Of a stretch of DNA of 64,000 nt, positions 23,312-32,798 are shown piece by piece. A program made the translations under genes and the position numbers. The stretch comes from RGIG3077 sp045541475 (GTDB taxonomy: Bacteria; Bacillota; Clostridia; Oscillospirales; Ruminococcaceae), in contig JAZQJI010000027.1 in assembly GCA_045541475.1 (NCBI GenBank), positions 69,947 through 133,946 on the forward strand, given 5' to 3'. Position 1 is the stretch's first letter; every line of letters begins with the position of its first letter. The notes beneath the pieces are model-generated. The model ran no database searches. It worked only from the letters and a program-made list of their open reading frames with translations, and was not told the DNA's origin.

Positions 23312-25130
23312 TGCATTTTGTTATGCCGCAACCCGAGCACTTTTCACGGCAATGTGGTGTTGTTTTTGCATTTAGTGCGTTAAGGTTTTCTCTGGCAAGG
23401 AATGCTTTATCAATATAATAATCAAGATGATCCCATGGCATTTTTTCGATATATTCTCTACGACGATTTGCGTAAAATGCAATATCTATACCGGCAATTT
23501 CAAAAGCCTTTTCCCATTTTTCGTAATCAAAAAACTCGCTCCAGCTATCAAATTTGCAACCTAATTTCCAAGCTTCAAGTATAGCTTTGCCAAGCTTTCG
23601 GTCGCCTCTTGCAAGTACAGCTTCAAGTATGCTTGTATCCGGCACATGACGAGAACATGATATCTTCTTCGATTTTATTGATGATATCAGCAAATCTTGT
23701 TTTCTTATAATTTCTTCCTTTGTAGCCTGAGGTTCAAACTGAAACGGTGTAAATGGCTTAGGAACAAATGTTGCAGTGCTGATCGAAATGCGTACCTGTT
23801 GACCTTTTTTGCGGTTTTCAACAGTATAATACAAATCGACTATACGCTGAGCAAGCTCAGCAATGGCAATAATATCTTCATCTGTTTCGTGCGGTAAACC
23901 AATCATGAAATAAAGTTTAACAGAAGAATATCCACCTTCAAATGCAGTTTTGCATGTGCGCATTATTTCTTCTTCAGTAATATTTTTATTTATAATATCA
24001 CGCAGCCTCTGGGTTCCTGCTTCCGGTGCAAATGTCAGTGTAGATTTACGTACAGATGTGATTTTATCCAAAAGCTCTTTGCTGAAATTATCAATACGTA
24101 GCGAAGGAAGAGAAAGATTAATCTGCTTTGAATCGGTATATTCGAGCAAACCGCTGAGCATGGGCTCGATTTCAGAATGATCGCTTGTGGAAAGAGACAC
24201 AAGCGAAACTTCGTCATATCCTGTATTTTCACACAGTACCCTTGTTTGATTTACAATAGTATCAACGCTTTTTTCTCGGAATGGTCTGTAAATAAATCCT
24301 GCCTGACAAAAACGACAACCTCTTATGCAACCGCGCAAAACCTCAACCGAAACTCTATCGTGTACAATTTCAGTAAATGGAACCACAAAATCATCGGGAT
24401 AAAATGCAGTATCGAGCGATTGTACAACACGTTTTTTTATCGGCATTGTAGCGTTATTCAAAGGGGTAACATCAGAAAGCGTTCCGTTCTCATTATAGGT
24501 TATATCATAAAGCGAAGGTACATAAATACCTTCAAGTTGAGAAGCAGCTATAAGAAATTCTTTTCTTGTTGAACCCATTTTTTTATGCTCTGCATAAAGA
24601 TCTATGAGTTCGAGTTCGACTTCTTCGCCATCGCCCAAAATGAATAAATCAAAGAAATCTGCCAAAGGTTCAGGATTACACGCACAAGGACCGCCGGCAC
24701 ATACAATAGGGGCAAGGCTATCACCTCTTTCGCTAGCTAAAACAGGAACTTTTGCCAGCGAAAGCATATTAAGTATATTTGTATATGATAGCTCATATTG
24801 CAGTGTAAAGCCGATAAAATCAAACTCATTAACGGGCTGAAGATTCTCAAGAGAATACAACGGTATATCATTTTCAACCATAAGTTTTTCAAAATCGGGC
24901 CAAGGTGCAAAAACACGTTCGCAGCGATAATTCTCTCTTGAATTAATCAAAGAATATAGAATTTTCATTCCAAGATGCGACATACCAATATCGTAGCTAT
25001 CAGGAAAACAAAAGGCAAAGCTTACATCGGTTTTGTTAATATCTTTAACGATAGCTCCGCATTCACCTCCGATATATCTCGCAGGTTTTTGTGCTTTTAA
25101 TATTATAGATTCAATTTTTTCTCTCAACAT
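23289..25130 (-). CDS. B12-binding-type radical SAM protein (TIGR03960 family)
   Basis: 613 residues. An N-terminal cobalamin-binding-like domain (SHLGMKILYSLIN region) precedes a radical SAM domain whose cluster motif is RGCIRGCRFCQAGF (CxxxCxxC). The C-terminus has CREKCSGCGITKC, a second Cys-rich site. The product is probably an RNA or protein modification, but no reaction is assigned. Co-transcribed with the DUF2344 gene. Confidence 0.9.
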   Translation of the reverse strand: MLREKIESIILKAQKPARYIGGECGAIVKDINKTDVSFAFCFPDSYDIGMSHLGMKILYSLINSRENYRCERVFAPWPDFEKLMVENDIPLYSLENLQPVNEFDFIGFTLQYELSYTNILNMLSLAKVPVLASERGDSLAPIVCAGGPCACNPEPLADFFDLFILGDGEEVELELIDLYAEHKKMGSTRKEFLIAASQLEGIYVPSLYDITYNENGTLSDVTPLNNATMPIKKRVVQSLDTAFYPDDFVVPFTEIVHDRVSVEVLRGCIRGCRFCQAGFIYRPFREKSVDTIVNQTRVLCENTGYDEVSLVSLSTSDHSEIEPMLSGLLEYTDSKQINLSLPSLRIDNFSKELLDKITSVRKSTLTFAPEAGTQRLRDIINKNITEEEIMRTCKTAFEGGYSSVKLYFMIGLPHETDEDIIAIAELAQRIVDLYYTVENRKKGQQVRISISTATFVPKPFTPFQFEPQATKEEIIRKQDLLISSIKSKKISCSRHVPDTSILEAVLARGDRKLGKAILEAWKLGCKFDSWSEFFDYEKWEKAFEIAGIDIAFYANRRREYIEKMPWDHLDYYIDKAFLARENLNALNAKTTPHCREKCSGCGITKCIGGKCFE

Positions 25131-25149
25131 ATGATTATTTTCCGTTCAA

Positions 25150-25962
25150 TCAATATTTTTCTATATTAAGTGTAGTGATTTGTTTATTATCGCCGCCAAG
25201 TATCATGTTGGCAAATGATATCATTTTTTGTGCTGAGTCACTCACATAAAACTCACTGATTTGTTTGTTGTCGGCGTCACACAGCATAGAATGTTCTTTA
25301 AGCAAATTTTTAAGCTGACAGGCTGTTTCGTATGCCGGATTTACATAGTTGATACTATCACCAAGATATTTTTTTATTGCTTTTGTAAGAAGCGGATAAT
25401 GCGTGCATCCAAGAATTAAAGTATCAATATCTAAAGGATTAAAATGTGATAAATAATGCTCTACAACACCGTCAGTTAGATTTCCTTCAAAAAGACCTTC
25501 TTCTGCAAACGGAACAAATAGAGGACAAGATTTTCCAAATACTTTTGCTTCAGGTTTGATTTGTTTAATCATTTTTGCGTGTACTCCGCTCTGTATAGCT
25601 CCATCGGTTCCAATTATACCAATGCGGTTATTCTTTGTGCTCTTGCAGGCGGTTTTAACACCTGCATCAATAACGCCGATAATTGGTATCGCATCACATA
25701 TTTCTGTTTCGCACAAAGCGTATGCACTCGCCGTATTGCATGCAATAACAATTGCTTTGACATTCTTCGTCTTTAAAAAGCGAATTATCTGATGAACATA
25801 GCGCATTACGGTTTCTTTAGATTTTGAACCATACGGCACTCTTGCAGTATCACCAAAATATACAACGTTTTCGTTTGGCATAAGATTAGTTATTTCTTTC
25901 AAAACAGTTAAACCGCCAATGCCCGAGTCGAAAACGCCTATCGGTGAGTTTTTGTCCGTCAT
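25150..25962 (-). CDS. murI: Glutamate racemase
   Basis: Makes D-glutamate for peptidoglycan. 270 residues. N-terminal IGVFDSGIGGLTVL, catalytic Cys in IVIACNTASAYA and second catalytic Cys in LILGCTHYPLL. It lies 19 bp ahead of the radical SAM gene, likely in one operon. Confidence 0.97.
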   Translation of the reverse strand: MTDKNSPIGVFDSGIGGLTVLKEITNLMPNENVVYFGDTARVPYGSKSKETVMRYVHQIIRFLKTKNVKAIVIACNTASAYALCETEICDAIPIIGVIDAGVKTACKSTKNNRIGIIGTDGAIQSGVHAKMIKQIKPEAKVFGKSCPLFVPFAEEGLFEGNLTDGVVEHYLSHFNPLDIDTLILGCTHYPLLTKAIKKYLGDSINYVNPAYETACQLKNLLKEHSMLCDADNKQISEFYVSDSAQKMISFANMILGGDNKQITTLNIEKY

Positions 25963-26032
25963 TCAATCGCCCCCTTATTGATTTATACATACACTGATAT
26001 TATACATTTTTAATAACATAAAGTCAAGTATT

Positions 26033-26584
26033 TCAATCTCCTTCGATTAGTGATAATACCATAATATATAGCATTACAAGCAGCATTAAAGTATTGTTTA
26101 TCGAAAGAAATATTGCTGATGCAATCATCACTATAATATAGATTGCAATTCCAATATTATGTAAGTTTTTTTGTTTTTTAAATATTAATCTTAATATTGT
26201 ATACCCGTCAAAATATGGGTTGGGCAATATGCTATATACACCCAAAGCAATATTTGCGCAAGCAATGCTTCTGTTTAAATTATACAATAACATTGCGGCC
26301 AGCAAATTAGCTAAACAACCGGCAAATGTAATAATAAAAACTTGAAATTCACTCATTACAGATTTTTGACAACATATATTGATTCCACATGAAGTAAATT
26401 TAAATCCTGTAATTATTTTATTACACAGTTTTATGGCAATCAAATGACCAAGTTCATGAATAATACAGGATAAGCTTAACATAATAGTTACTTCATAGCC
26501 CAAAACAAGCGGCAGAACACATAGTAAAAACAAAAAGTTAAAACTTATTACAATTCTGCATCCTACTGTGTTAAAGATAATCAT
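26033..26584 (-). CDS. Site-2-type M50 metalloprotease (SpoIVFB-like)
   Basis: 183 residues, mostly membrane-embedded. Zinc site IIHELGHLIAIK in the second hydrophobic segment and the third ligand in PNPYFDGYTIL. AGAGG lies 6 nt before the ATG. A short M50 protease next to the TIGR03960/DUF2344 pair is a common clostridial arrangement and is often annotated SpoIVFB-like. Processing of sporulation sigma-K would fit with spoVM nearby, but the substrate is unproven. Confidence 0.82.
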   Translation of the reverse strand: MIIFNTVGCRIVISFNFLFLLCVLPLVLGYEVTIMLSLSCIIHELGHLIAIKLCNKIITGFKFTSCGINICCQKSVMSEFQVFIITFAGCLANLLAAMLLYNLNRSIACANIALGVYSILPNPYFDGYTILRLIFKKQKNLHNIGIAIYIIVMIASAIFLSINNTLMLLVMLYIMVLSLIEGD

Positions 26585-26879
26585 CTATTACCTCTAAAAT
26601 ATTATCAAATAATGCAAAGCTGTCTGTCAAAATCCATTTACTTACAACGCTGCAAAACTCTAATGATGTTATACGCTCAAATAATGTTAATATTGCTATA
26701 AATACAATGCAACACATAAGCTGATTGAATAAATAATCCAATACACCCATTTCACTTATTTTGATACACTTTTTACTATATTTTCGTCGATTATTTGCAT
26801 CGTTATTGCCTTTCAAAATATCATCTCTCGCAATATAAAATATAATTAATTCTATTACTGCTTTCTTTGTAATATTCAA
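26571..26879 (-). CDS. Small membrane protein upstream of the M50 protease (uncertain start)
   Basis: Up to 102 residues with one hydrophobic helix (NQLMCCIVFIAILTLF). The longest form would start at TTG 26877-26879 directly after a terminator T-run and without a ribosome binding site; a shorter form from ATG 26750 (MGVLDYLFNQ, 59 residues) is more credible. It overlaps the protease start by 14 bp. Position mirrors spoIVFA before spoIVFB, but no similarity can be seen. Confidence 0.4.
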   Translation of the reverse strand: MNITKKAVIELIIFYIARDDILKGNNDANNRRKYSKKCIKISEMGVLDYLFNQLMCCIVFIAILTLFERITSLEFCSVVSKWILTDSFALFDNILEVIDDYL

Positions 26880-26881
26880 AA

Positions 26882-26911
26882 AACCGGGTTGATTTTTAAA
26901 TCAACCCGGTT
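26882..26911 (-). terminator. Terminator after the Ser/Asn-rich lipoprotein gene
   Basis: Perfect 14-bp stem AACCGGGTTGATTT with a 2-nt loop; on the minus strand it runs into TTTTTTG. Confidence 0.85.
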
Positions 26912-26921
26912 ATATTAAGTA

Positions 26922-27482
26922 TTAATAAAATGCAGTCCAACCATCATTACTTAAATTGCTATCATCTTCCTTTTCCGTTTCTCCGGTATTCTCGTTAATA
27001 TCAGAATTACTTTCATCTAATAAGCTTTCAGTATTTGTATCATTTTCGGAGTTATTATAGTAATCTTCATCGTTGTATATATCATCAGCTTTATTATCGT
27101 TAACGCTAATGCTTTCTGATATATCTTCGCTTTTATCATCAGCATAATCAGCGGATGAATTAGTTGAAATATTGTCAAATTCGCTTGTTGATGTATATTC
27201 GTCTTGTGGAAGTGAATTGTTATTGTTGATATTTTCAGATATATTATTTTCATCGTCTAAAGCTTCTTCATAATGAGAAGGCGAATTCACGTTTTCAGAT
27301 GAATTTACACTGCTTGTAAATTTATCATTAGAAACATTGTTATTATTTTCAATGTTTTCTGAAGTAGTAGTTTCGCTTATACTTGTTAACGCGTTACTAT
27401 TTTCTGTTTCTTTTTCTTTATCTGTACATCCACAAAAAATAAGCGTAGTGCAAAGCAGAACGAATATTAAAGCTTTCATCAA
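26922..27482 (-). CDS. Low-complexity Ser/Asn/Asp-rich lipoprotein
   Basis: 186 residues. Lipobox LIFCGC (Cys about 19), then an almost wholly disordered Ser/Asn/Asp/Glu-rich stretch and the short end GWTAFY. There is no folded domain by eye. It is single-gene, with its own terminator. Such an acidic flexible tail on a lipid anchor suggests a surface spacer or calcium-binding function, but nothing specific. Confidence 0.65.
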   Translation of the reverse strand: MMKALIFVLLCTTLIFCGCTDKEKETENSNALTSISETTTSENIENNNNVSNDKFTSSVNSSENVNSPSHYEEALDDENNISENINNNNSLPQDEYTSTSEFDNISTNSSADYADDKSEDISESISVNDNKADDIYNDEDYYNNSENDTNTESLLDESNSDINENTGETEKEDDSNLSNDGWTAFY

Positions 27483-27546
27483 ATCACCTCTTTATATTAT
27501 TTATATTATAACATAATGTGTGAGGAGTTTCAAGTATAAAAATATT

Positions 27547-27574
27547 GCCGCAGAAAGTTAATTTTCTGCGGCAG
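27547..27574 (-). terminator. Hairpin after spoVM
   Basis: TGCCGCAGAAA/TTTCTGCGGCA-type stem with a short loop, 5 bp beyond the spoVM stop, followed on the minus strand by an AT-rich tract. Confidence 0.7.
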
Positions 27575-27578
27575 ATAC

Positions 27579-27668
27579 TTATGTATTATCCTGTTCTTTT
27601 TTTATCTTAAAAATCAGTCTGAAAAATCCTGATAGCACTTTGGGACTTTTTATAACGACGATTTTCAA
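27579..27668 (-). CDS. spoVM: Stage V sporulation protein SpoVM (29 residues, TTG start)
   Basis: Tiny amphipathic helix that marks the forespore surface and anchors SpoIVA. TTG 27668 with GGAGG 8 nt upstream; product begins MKIVVIKSPKVLSGFFRLI. Compared with the B. subtilis protein it keeps M1, K2, I6, K7, P9, K10, L12, G14 and R17, including the helix-breaking Pro9, and adds three residues at the C-terminus. It lies 62 bp downstream of rsgA in the prpC-prkC-rsgA cluster, the same place as in Bacillus. It is too short for ordinary gene callers. Confidence 0.85.
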   Translation of the reverse strand: MKIVVIKSPKVLSGFFRLIFKIKKEQDNT

Positions 27669-27730
27669 GGCAAGCACCTCCGAATATAAGATTTATACAT
27701 TATATTCGGAAATGTGATTTGTGGTGAAAA

Positions 27731-28612
27731 CTAAAGTTCCCAATCTTTAATTTGTTTTGCTTCGTCATACATCATACAATAGTTAATATGACGACTTTTA
27801 GAAATACCGCCATTATTAACGGCATTTATGACAGCGCAACCAAGCTCGCTTGTATGTGAACAATCTCTGAATTTGCATTTGTCCGTATATCGATCAAATT
27901 CAGTAAAACAATTAGCAAGTTCATCTTTTTTGATTATATCGTAACGATTGGTATCAAAAGTTGAGAATCCTGGAGTATCGGCAACATATCCACCGTTAGA
28001 CATTTTAAAAAGCGAAACATTTCTTGTTGTATGCTTTCCCCTGCCAAGTTTTTTGCTGATTTCATTTGTTTCAATATAAAAATCGCCAAGAAAATTTAAA
28101 AGAGTTGATTTTCCTACACCACTGTTACCTGTAAAAGCACATATTTTGCCTTCCATAAGAGAAATAATTCTATCTTTTGTAGTAGCGTCATTATAATCAG
28201 CACAAATCACTTCAACATCTGTTTTAGAATATGTTTGCAAAATTTCGTCGGCAGATTTCAAATCAAGTTTAGTTATAATAATTATTGGTTTAATACCTTT
28301 ATAGCATGCAACTGCAATAAACTTATCAAGCAGCAGAAAATTTGGCGCAGGTTCACATGAGGAGACAACAAAGCAGAGTATATCAAGATTTGCAAGCGGT
28401 GGTCTTATTATTGAGTTTTTACGTGGCAGTATTTCTGCAATAACATCATCATTGGTTACGTTTACTCTATCGCCAACGCACAAATTAAGTTCCCTTTTTC
28501 TGAAAACTCCCCTAGGCTTACATTTTATAATTTCAGCGCTACCCATTGGCTCTACATCGTAGAGCCCGGAGGCAGCGCTTAAAATCAATCCATTTGATAT
28601 TTTATATTCCAT
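27731..28612 (-). CDS. rsgA: Ribosome small-subunit GTPase RsgA (CpgA/YloQ)
   Basis: 30S maturation GTPase, circularly permuted. 293 residues: OB-fold N-terminus, G4 (IITKLDL), G1 (FTGNSGVGKST), G3 (ADTPGFSTF), and the zinc knuckle CKFRDCSHTSELGC. It lies 6 bp after prkC. Confidence 0.97.
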   Translation of the reverse strand: MEYKISNGLILSAASGLYDVEPMGSAEIIKCKPRGVFRKRELNLCVGDRVNVTNDDVIAEILPRKNSIIRPPLANLDILCFVVSSCEPAPNFLLLDKFIAVACYKGIKPIIIITKLDLKSADEILQTYSKTDVEVICADYNDATTKDRIISLMEGKICAFTGNSGVGKSTLLNFLGDFYIETNEISKKLGRGKHTTRNVSLFKMSNGGYVADTPGFSTFDTNRYDIIKKDELANCFTEFDRYTDKCKFRDCSHTSELGCAVINAVNNGGISKSRHINYCMMYDEAKQIKDWEL

Positions 28613-28618
28613 ATATTT

Positions 28619-30961
28619 CTACGCAGCTTCGTCGCCGGCAACTTCACCGGAATCGCTAACCTCAGGTGTGTCAGTAACATCAGGTGCAGCAGTTGTAGTA
28701 GTTGTGGTTGTAACTTCGGCCGGAGTTGTAGTAGTTGTTGTTGTCGTTACCTCAGGAGGTGTTGTAGTAGTTTCATCTTCTTCACTGGGAGCAGTGGTTG
28801 TTGAAGTTGTTGTGGTAACAGGCTTTGTAGTAGTTGTTGTTACAGCAGTTGTTGTGGTGGTTGTAACAACGGGAATTCCTCCTATTTCTTCAAAAGCATC
28901 GGAATTAAATTCAGTCGTTGTATATTCTTCAGTAGTAAAGTTAACACTGAATTTTGCAATAATAGTTTCTTGAGAATTATCGAGGTTAAGAACCTTTACA
29001 GCAACAGTTTCGGTGCCGGTGCCGGAAACTGACATTTTTACGATACCGCCCGTAAGGGTAATATCATCAATCTGCTTAGACTCATAGTTAACACCGCCAA
29101 CAAGAACTGTAAAGAGGTAAGCACCTTCTGCATCTGAATCAATATCGATAGGTAGTTCAATAGTAGCAGCAGGAGCAATACCATTGCTGACGGTAAGCTG
29201 AATTTCTGTGCCTTTTTCTACTACATCGTAAGGTGATACGTTCTGTCCAACAACCACACCCTCATCTTCGTTAGAATCAACTTCAACTCTTGAAACAAGG
29301 AAGCCCTTGCCTTCAAGTATTGATGCGGCTTCATCATAATCAAAACCAACGAGATTAGGTACTCTTGCAGATGTTTCTTCGCTACCTGTACTTACATAAA
29401 CAACAATCTGTTCACCAGGTCTTACTTCGGTGTGGGCGGGAGGTTCGGTAGAAATTACATATCCTTCTGAAACTTCCGCATCCTCTTTATTGTTGATTGT
29501 TGTTAAGAAACCGTAACTTTTAAGCATTGAAATTGCAGCATCGGATGTAAGATTAGAAACATCCGGAACTTTAACAGTTTTTATACCCTTACTTACACTT
29601 ACGTTAACTATCTGTCCGCTCTTAATAGGACGGTTTTCTTGAATATCCTGCTCATAAATAATACCCTCTTCGTATTCAGAGTATTCTTGTGTAGAAATGT
29701 TAAACTTAAGATAAGTATATTCAGCTTCGGCTGTTTCAATATTCATGCCAACGAGTGAAGGCATGAGATGTTCATTGGATTCACTCTTATCTTTATCAAA
29801 ATATTTTACAATATACGCAACAAAGAATATTACAGCAGCAAGTATAAGTGCAATTGTAACCGCTGTAAGAATCGGAACAAATAACGAAGGAGCTTCATCA
29901 TCGTCGTCATCATCATCTTCTTCATCGTCGATGATTATCTCATCTGTTTCGGTTTCCATATCATCATCAAAATCATCATCAAGATACTCGTCTTCTTCAA
30001 AAACGGTAGCATCATCTTCTGAAATATGAACAGCAGTTGAGTTGTTTTCAGCAGGTACTGATACAGGTGTAAAAAATCTTGTAGCTTCAGTAGCTTCGCT
30101 TGTTTCATGTGAAACATAGCCAAATGTAATAGCAGGATTTGTCTTGAATTTATCAATATCCTTTATCATCTCGGCAGCGGACTGATAACGTTTTGAACTG
30201 TCCTTTTCCATAGCATGAAGGAAGATTTCCTGCAAACCAACAGGTATATTAGGATTAATATTACCGGGCATTTCAGGTTCGTTCTGCATGTGCATAAGAG
30301 CTATTGCAACAGCGTTGTCACCATCAAAAGGCTTTTTGCCTGTGAGCATCTCATACATCATAACACCAACAGAATATATATCACTCTTATCGTCGGTTAA
30401 ATCACCTCTTGCTTGTTCGGGTGAAATATAATGAACAGATCCGATTGCTTTATCGGTAATACTTTTACCTTCTTCTCTTGCAAATTTTGCAATACCAAAA
30501 TCCATGACTTTGATAGTGCCATCTGTAAAGAGCATGATATTTTGAGGTTTAATATCTCTGTGTACGATTCCCCTATCATGAGCATGTTGAAGTGCTCTCA
30601 ATATCTGAATTGTAAAATGTACGCAGTCTTTCCAGCGCAAAACGCCTTCCTGCTCTATATATTCTTTCAGAGTAATTCCGTCGATGTACTCCATAACAAT
30701 AAACTGAATTTTGTCAGTAAAACCAACATCAAGAACTTTTACAATGTTGGGATGTGACAAAACAGCTATAGCCTTTGACTCGTTTCTGAATCTGCGCAGA
30801 AATTCCTCGTTTTCAGCAAACTCATTCTTCAGGATTTTTACTGCTACGACCTTGTCGTCAATGATATCAATCGCTTTATAGACATCTGCCATTCCGCCCA
30901 TACCGATAAGTTCGGAAATTTCATAACGTCCATCAAGCTTCTTGCCGATATTCTTGTCCAT
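28619..30961 (-). CDS. prkC: PASTA-domain Ser/Thr kinase PrkC with long Thr-rich tail
   Basis: Membrane kinase that senses cell-wall fragments. 780 residues: kinase domain (about 10-275) with GMGGMADVYKA, HRDIKPQNIM and DFGIAK; Asp/Glu-rich juxtamembrane stretch (about 325-350); one transmembrane helix (about 355-378); three PASTA repeats (about 390-590, e.g. VPDVSNLTSDAA and VPNLVGFDYDEA); then a beta-rich segment and an outer tail of about 90 residues made of Thr runs separated by Pro, Ala and Val. The tail is not part of canonical PrkC. Next to its phosphatase prpC; the substrate-type regulator IreB is encoded at 51724-51984. Confidence 0.97.
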   Translation of the reverse strand: MDKNIGKKLDGRYEISELIGMGGMADVYKAIDIIDDKVVAVKILKNEFAENEEFLRRFRNESKAIAVLSHPNIVKVLDVGFTDKIQFIVMEYIDGITLKEYIEQEGVLRWKDCVHFTIQILRALQHAHDRGIVHRDIKPQNIMLFTDGTIKVMDFGIAKFAREEGKSITDKAIGSVHYISPEQARGDLTDDKSDIYSVGVMMYEMLTGKKPFDGDNAVAIALMHMQNEPEMPGNINPNIPVGLQEIFLHAMEKDSSKRYQSAAEMIKDIDKFKTNPAITFGYVSHETSEATEATRFFTPVSVPAENNSTAVHISEDDATVFEEDEYLDDDFDDDMETETDEIIIDDEEDDDDDDDEAPSLFVPILTAVTIALILAAVIFFVAYIVKYFDKDKSESNEHLMPSLVGMNIETAEAEYTYLKFNISTQEYSEYEEGIIYEQDIQENRPIKSGQIVNVSVSKGIKTVKVPDVSNLTSDAAISMLKSYGFLTTINNKEDAEVSEGYVISTEPPAHTEVRPGEQIVVYVSTGSEETSARVPNLVGFDYDEAASILEGKGFLVSRVEVDSNEDEGVVVGQNVSPYDVVEKGTEIQLTVSNGIAPAATIELPIDIDSDAEGAYLFTVLVGGVNYESKQIDDITLTGGIVKMSVSGTGTETVAVKVLNLDNSQETIIAKFSVNFTTEEYTTTEFNSDAFEEIGGIPVVTTTTTTAVTTTTTKPVTTTTSTTTAPSEEDETTTTPPEVTTTTTTTTPAEVTTTTTTTAAPDVTDTPEVSDSGEVAGDEAA

Positions 30962-30988
30962 AAAAATCTCTAAAACCTCTCTTTTCTT

Positions 30989-31717
30989 TTATTCATTAGA
31001 AAATACAACAACGGTAATGTTATCTCTTCCGCCGTGGCTATTTGCACGATTTATAAGCAAATCAGGCAAATCTTCTAAATTGTTGGTATTGATTACTTCA
31101 TGAATTTCATCGTCGCTGCAATATCTTGTAAGACCATCAGAACATAATAAAACAATGTCATTATTGTTCATATTAACTTCAAAATAATCAGGTGATATAT
31201 TTCGTTCAACACCAACAGCCATTGTCAAACAACTTTGCTGAGGGTGTGTGTGTGCTTGTTCTTCAGATATATCTCCATTTTCAATCAGCATACGTACAAC
31301 TGTATGATCATCAGTAAGTTGCACAATTGAATCAGTTGTATTGAGATATGCTCGGCTATCACCGACGTTTACTATTAAAACATCATTGCTTCTGCAAAAT
31401 ACAATAACACAAGTAGTGCCCATTCCCGTTTTTGCAGGATTTTTCAATGCTTCAGCAAACACGGTACTGTTTGCAGCATTTACGCAAGAAAACATTAAAT
31501 TGCGCACGCTACTGAGAGACAAATTACTTGTATAGTTTGCTTTAAACTTTTCCATTATAACCGTGCAAGCCAACTCAGCCGCTTCTTTGCCTGAGCTGTG
31601 TCCGCCCATGCCGTCGCACAATACAGCGAATACGCCGTTATCAAAATCCGTTATTGCGAAAGAATCTTGGTTTTCCTCTCTGACAAGACCGATATCCGTC
31701 ATGCCGTAAATTCGCAT
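30989..31717 (-). CDS. prpC: PP2C-family phosphatase PrpC (Stp)
   Basis: Reverses PrkC phosphorylation. 242 residues with metal-binding motifs REENQDSF, CDGMGGHSSG, VNVGDSRAYL, CSDGLTRY and GGRDNITVVV. It lies 27 bp upstream of prkC. Confidence 0.97.
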   Translation of the reverse strand: MRIYGMTDIGLVREENQDSFAITDFDNGVFAVLCDGMGGHSSGKEAAELACTVIMEKFKANYTSNLSLSSVRNLMFSCVNAANSTVFAEALKNPAKTGMGTTCVIVFCRSNDVLIVNVGDSRAYLNTTDSIVQLTDDHTVVRMLIENGDISEEQAHTHPQQSCLTMAVGVERNISPDYFEVNMNNNDIVLLCSDGLTRYCSDDEIHEVINTNNLEDLPDLLINRANSHGGRDNITVVVFSNE

Positions 31718-31748
31718 TGAAAGAACTCCCCCCCTCTATTGTCTTTAG

Positions 31749-32798
31749 TCAATCGGCTGATATTTTTTCTGTTTCACGCCTTAATTGACCGCAAGCTGCA
31801 TCAATATCCGCGCCAAGAGTTCTTCTTACCGTGGCATTGATTCCATAATTTATAAGATACTGTTTAAATGTTTCGGCAGCATCTCTTGAAGATTTATATC
31901 CTCGTTCTTTTACGTGATTTATAGGAATTAAATTTATGTGGCAATTAAAACCATTTAAAAGATTGTAAAGTTCAAATGCATCTTCTTTTGTAGAGTTAAC
32001 ACCATCTATAAGAGAATACTCAAAAGTAATTCTTCTATTAGTTTTTTTCATATATCGCTTACACGAACTTATTAATTCCTTAATAGGATATTTTCTATTA
32101 ATCGGCATAATTTCACTGCGTTTGTTGTCATTAGCCGCATGCAAAGAAATCGAAAGTGTAATGGGTAACTTTTCTAACGAAAGAGCATCAATATAGGGAA
32201 CAATACCACAAGTGGAAAGTGTTATGTCGCGTGCGCTTAGATTATTGCCTTTTTCATGGCAGGCAAGTCTAATGAAACGTATAACATTTTCGTAATTATC
32301 AAGCGGCTCTCCAATTCCCATTAATACAATATTGCTTATTCTGGCATTTTTTAAATTTCTTTGAGCTGTGTAGTATTCCTGCAAAATCTCACCTGCAGTA
32401 AGGTCGCGCTTTTTGCCTCCAATTGTCGAAGCACAAAATTTGCAACCCATTGCACAGCCAACTTGTGTTGATATACACAAACTATATCCATGCTTATATT
32501 TCATCAACACAGATTCAACATGTTCGCCGTCAGAAAGCTCATAAAGATATTTTACAGTATCATCGGTATTAGATTCAAGTATTTTGCAAATATTTAGTCG
32601 CTTTATACAAAATACATCATCAAGCTTGTTGCGTAATTGTGCAGAAAGATTGGACATTTGGTCGAAATTCTCACATTTTTTAATGTGAAGCCAATCAAAA
32701 ACTTGTTTAGCTCTGAATTTTTGTTCGCCCAAGGATAAAAGTTCTGCTTCAAGTTCCTCTGGATAGAGCTCAAGAATATCCTTTTTGATACTGCTCAC
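31749..32798 (-). CDS. rlmN: 23S rRNA/tRNA adenine-C2 methyltransferase RlmN
   Basis: Radical SAM methyltransferase. 349 residues; cluster motif GCAMGCKFCAST, GIGEPLDNYENV, and the methyl-carrier Cys near the C-terminus in DIDAACGQLR. Overlaps rsmB by 4 bp. Confidence 0.97.
   Translation of the reverse strand: MSSIKKDILELYPEELEAELLSLGEQKFRAKQVFDWLHIKKCENFDQMSNLSAQLRNKLDDVFCIKRLNICKILESNTDDTVKYLYELSDGEHVESVLMKYKHGYSLCISTQVGCAMGCKFCASTIGGKKRDLTAGEILQEYYTAQRNLKNARISNIVLMGIGEPLDNYENVIRFIRLACHEKGNNLSARDITLSTCGIVPYIDALSLEKLPITLSISLHAANDNKRSEIMPINRKYPIKELISSCKRYMKKTNRRITFEYSLIDGVNSTKEDAFELYNLLNGFNCHINLIPINHVKERGYKSSRDAAETFKQYLINYGINATVRRTLGADIDAACGQLRRETEKISAD

Noticed and set aside
28668..28973. 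Val-rich plus-strand frame
   Set aside because: Mirror of the ACA/ACT Thr codons of the PrkC tail.
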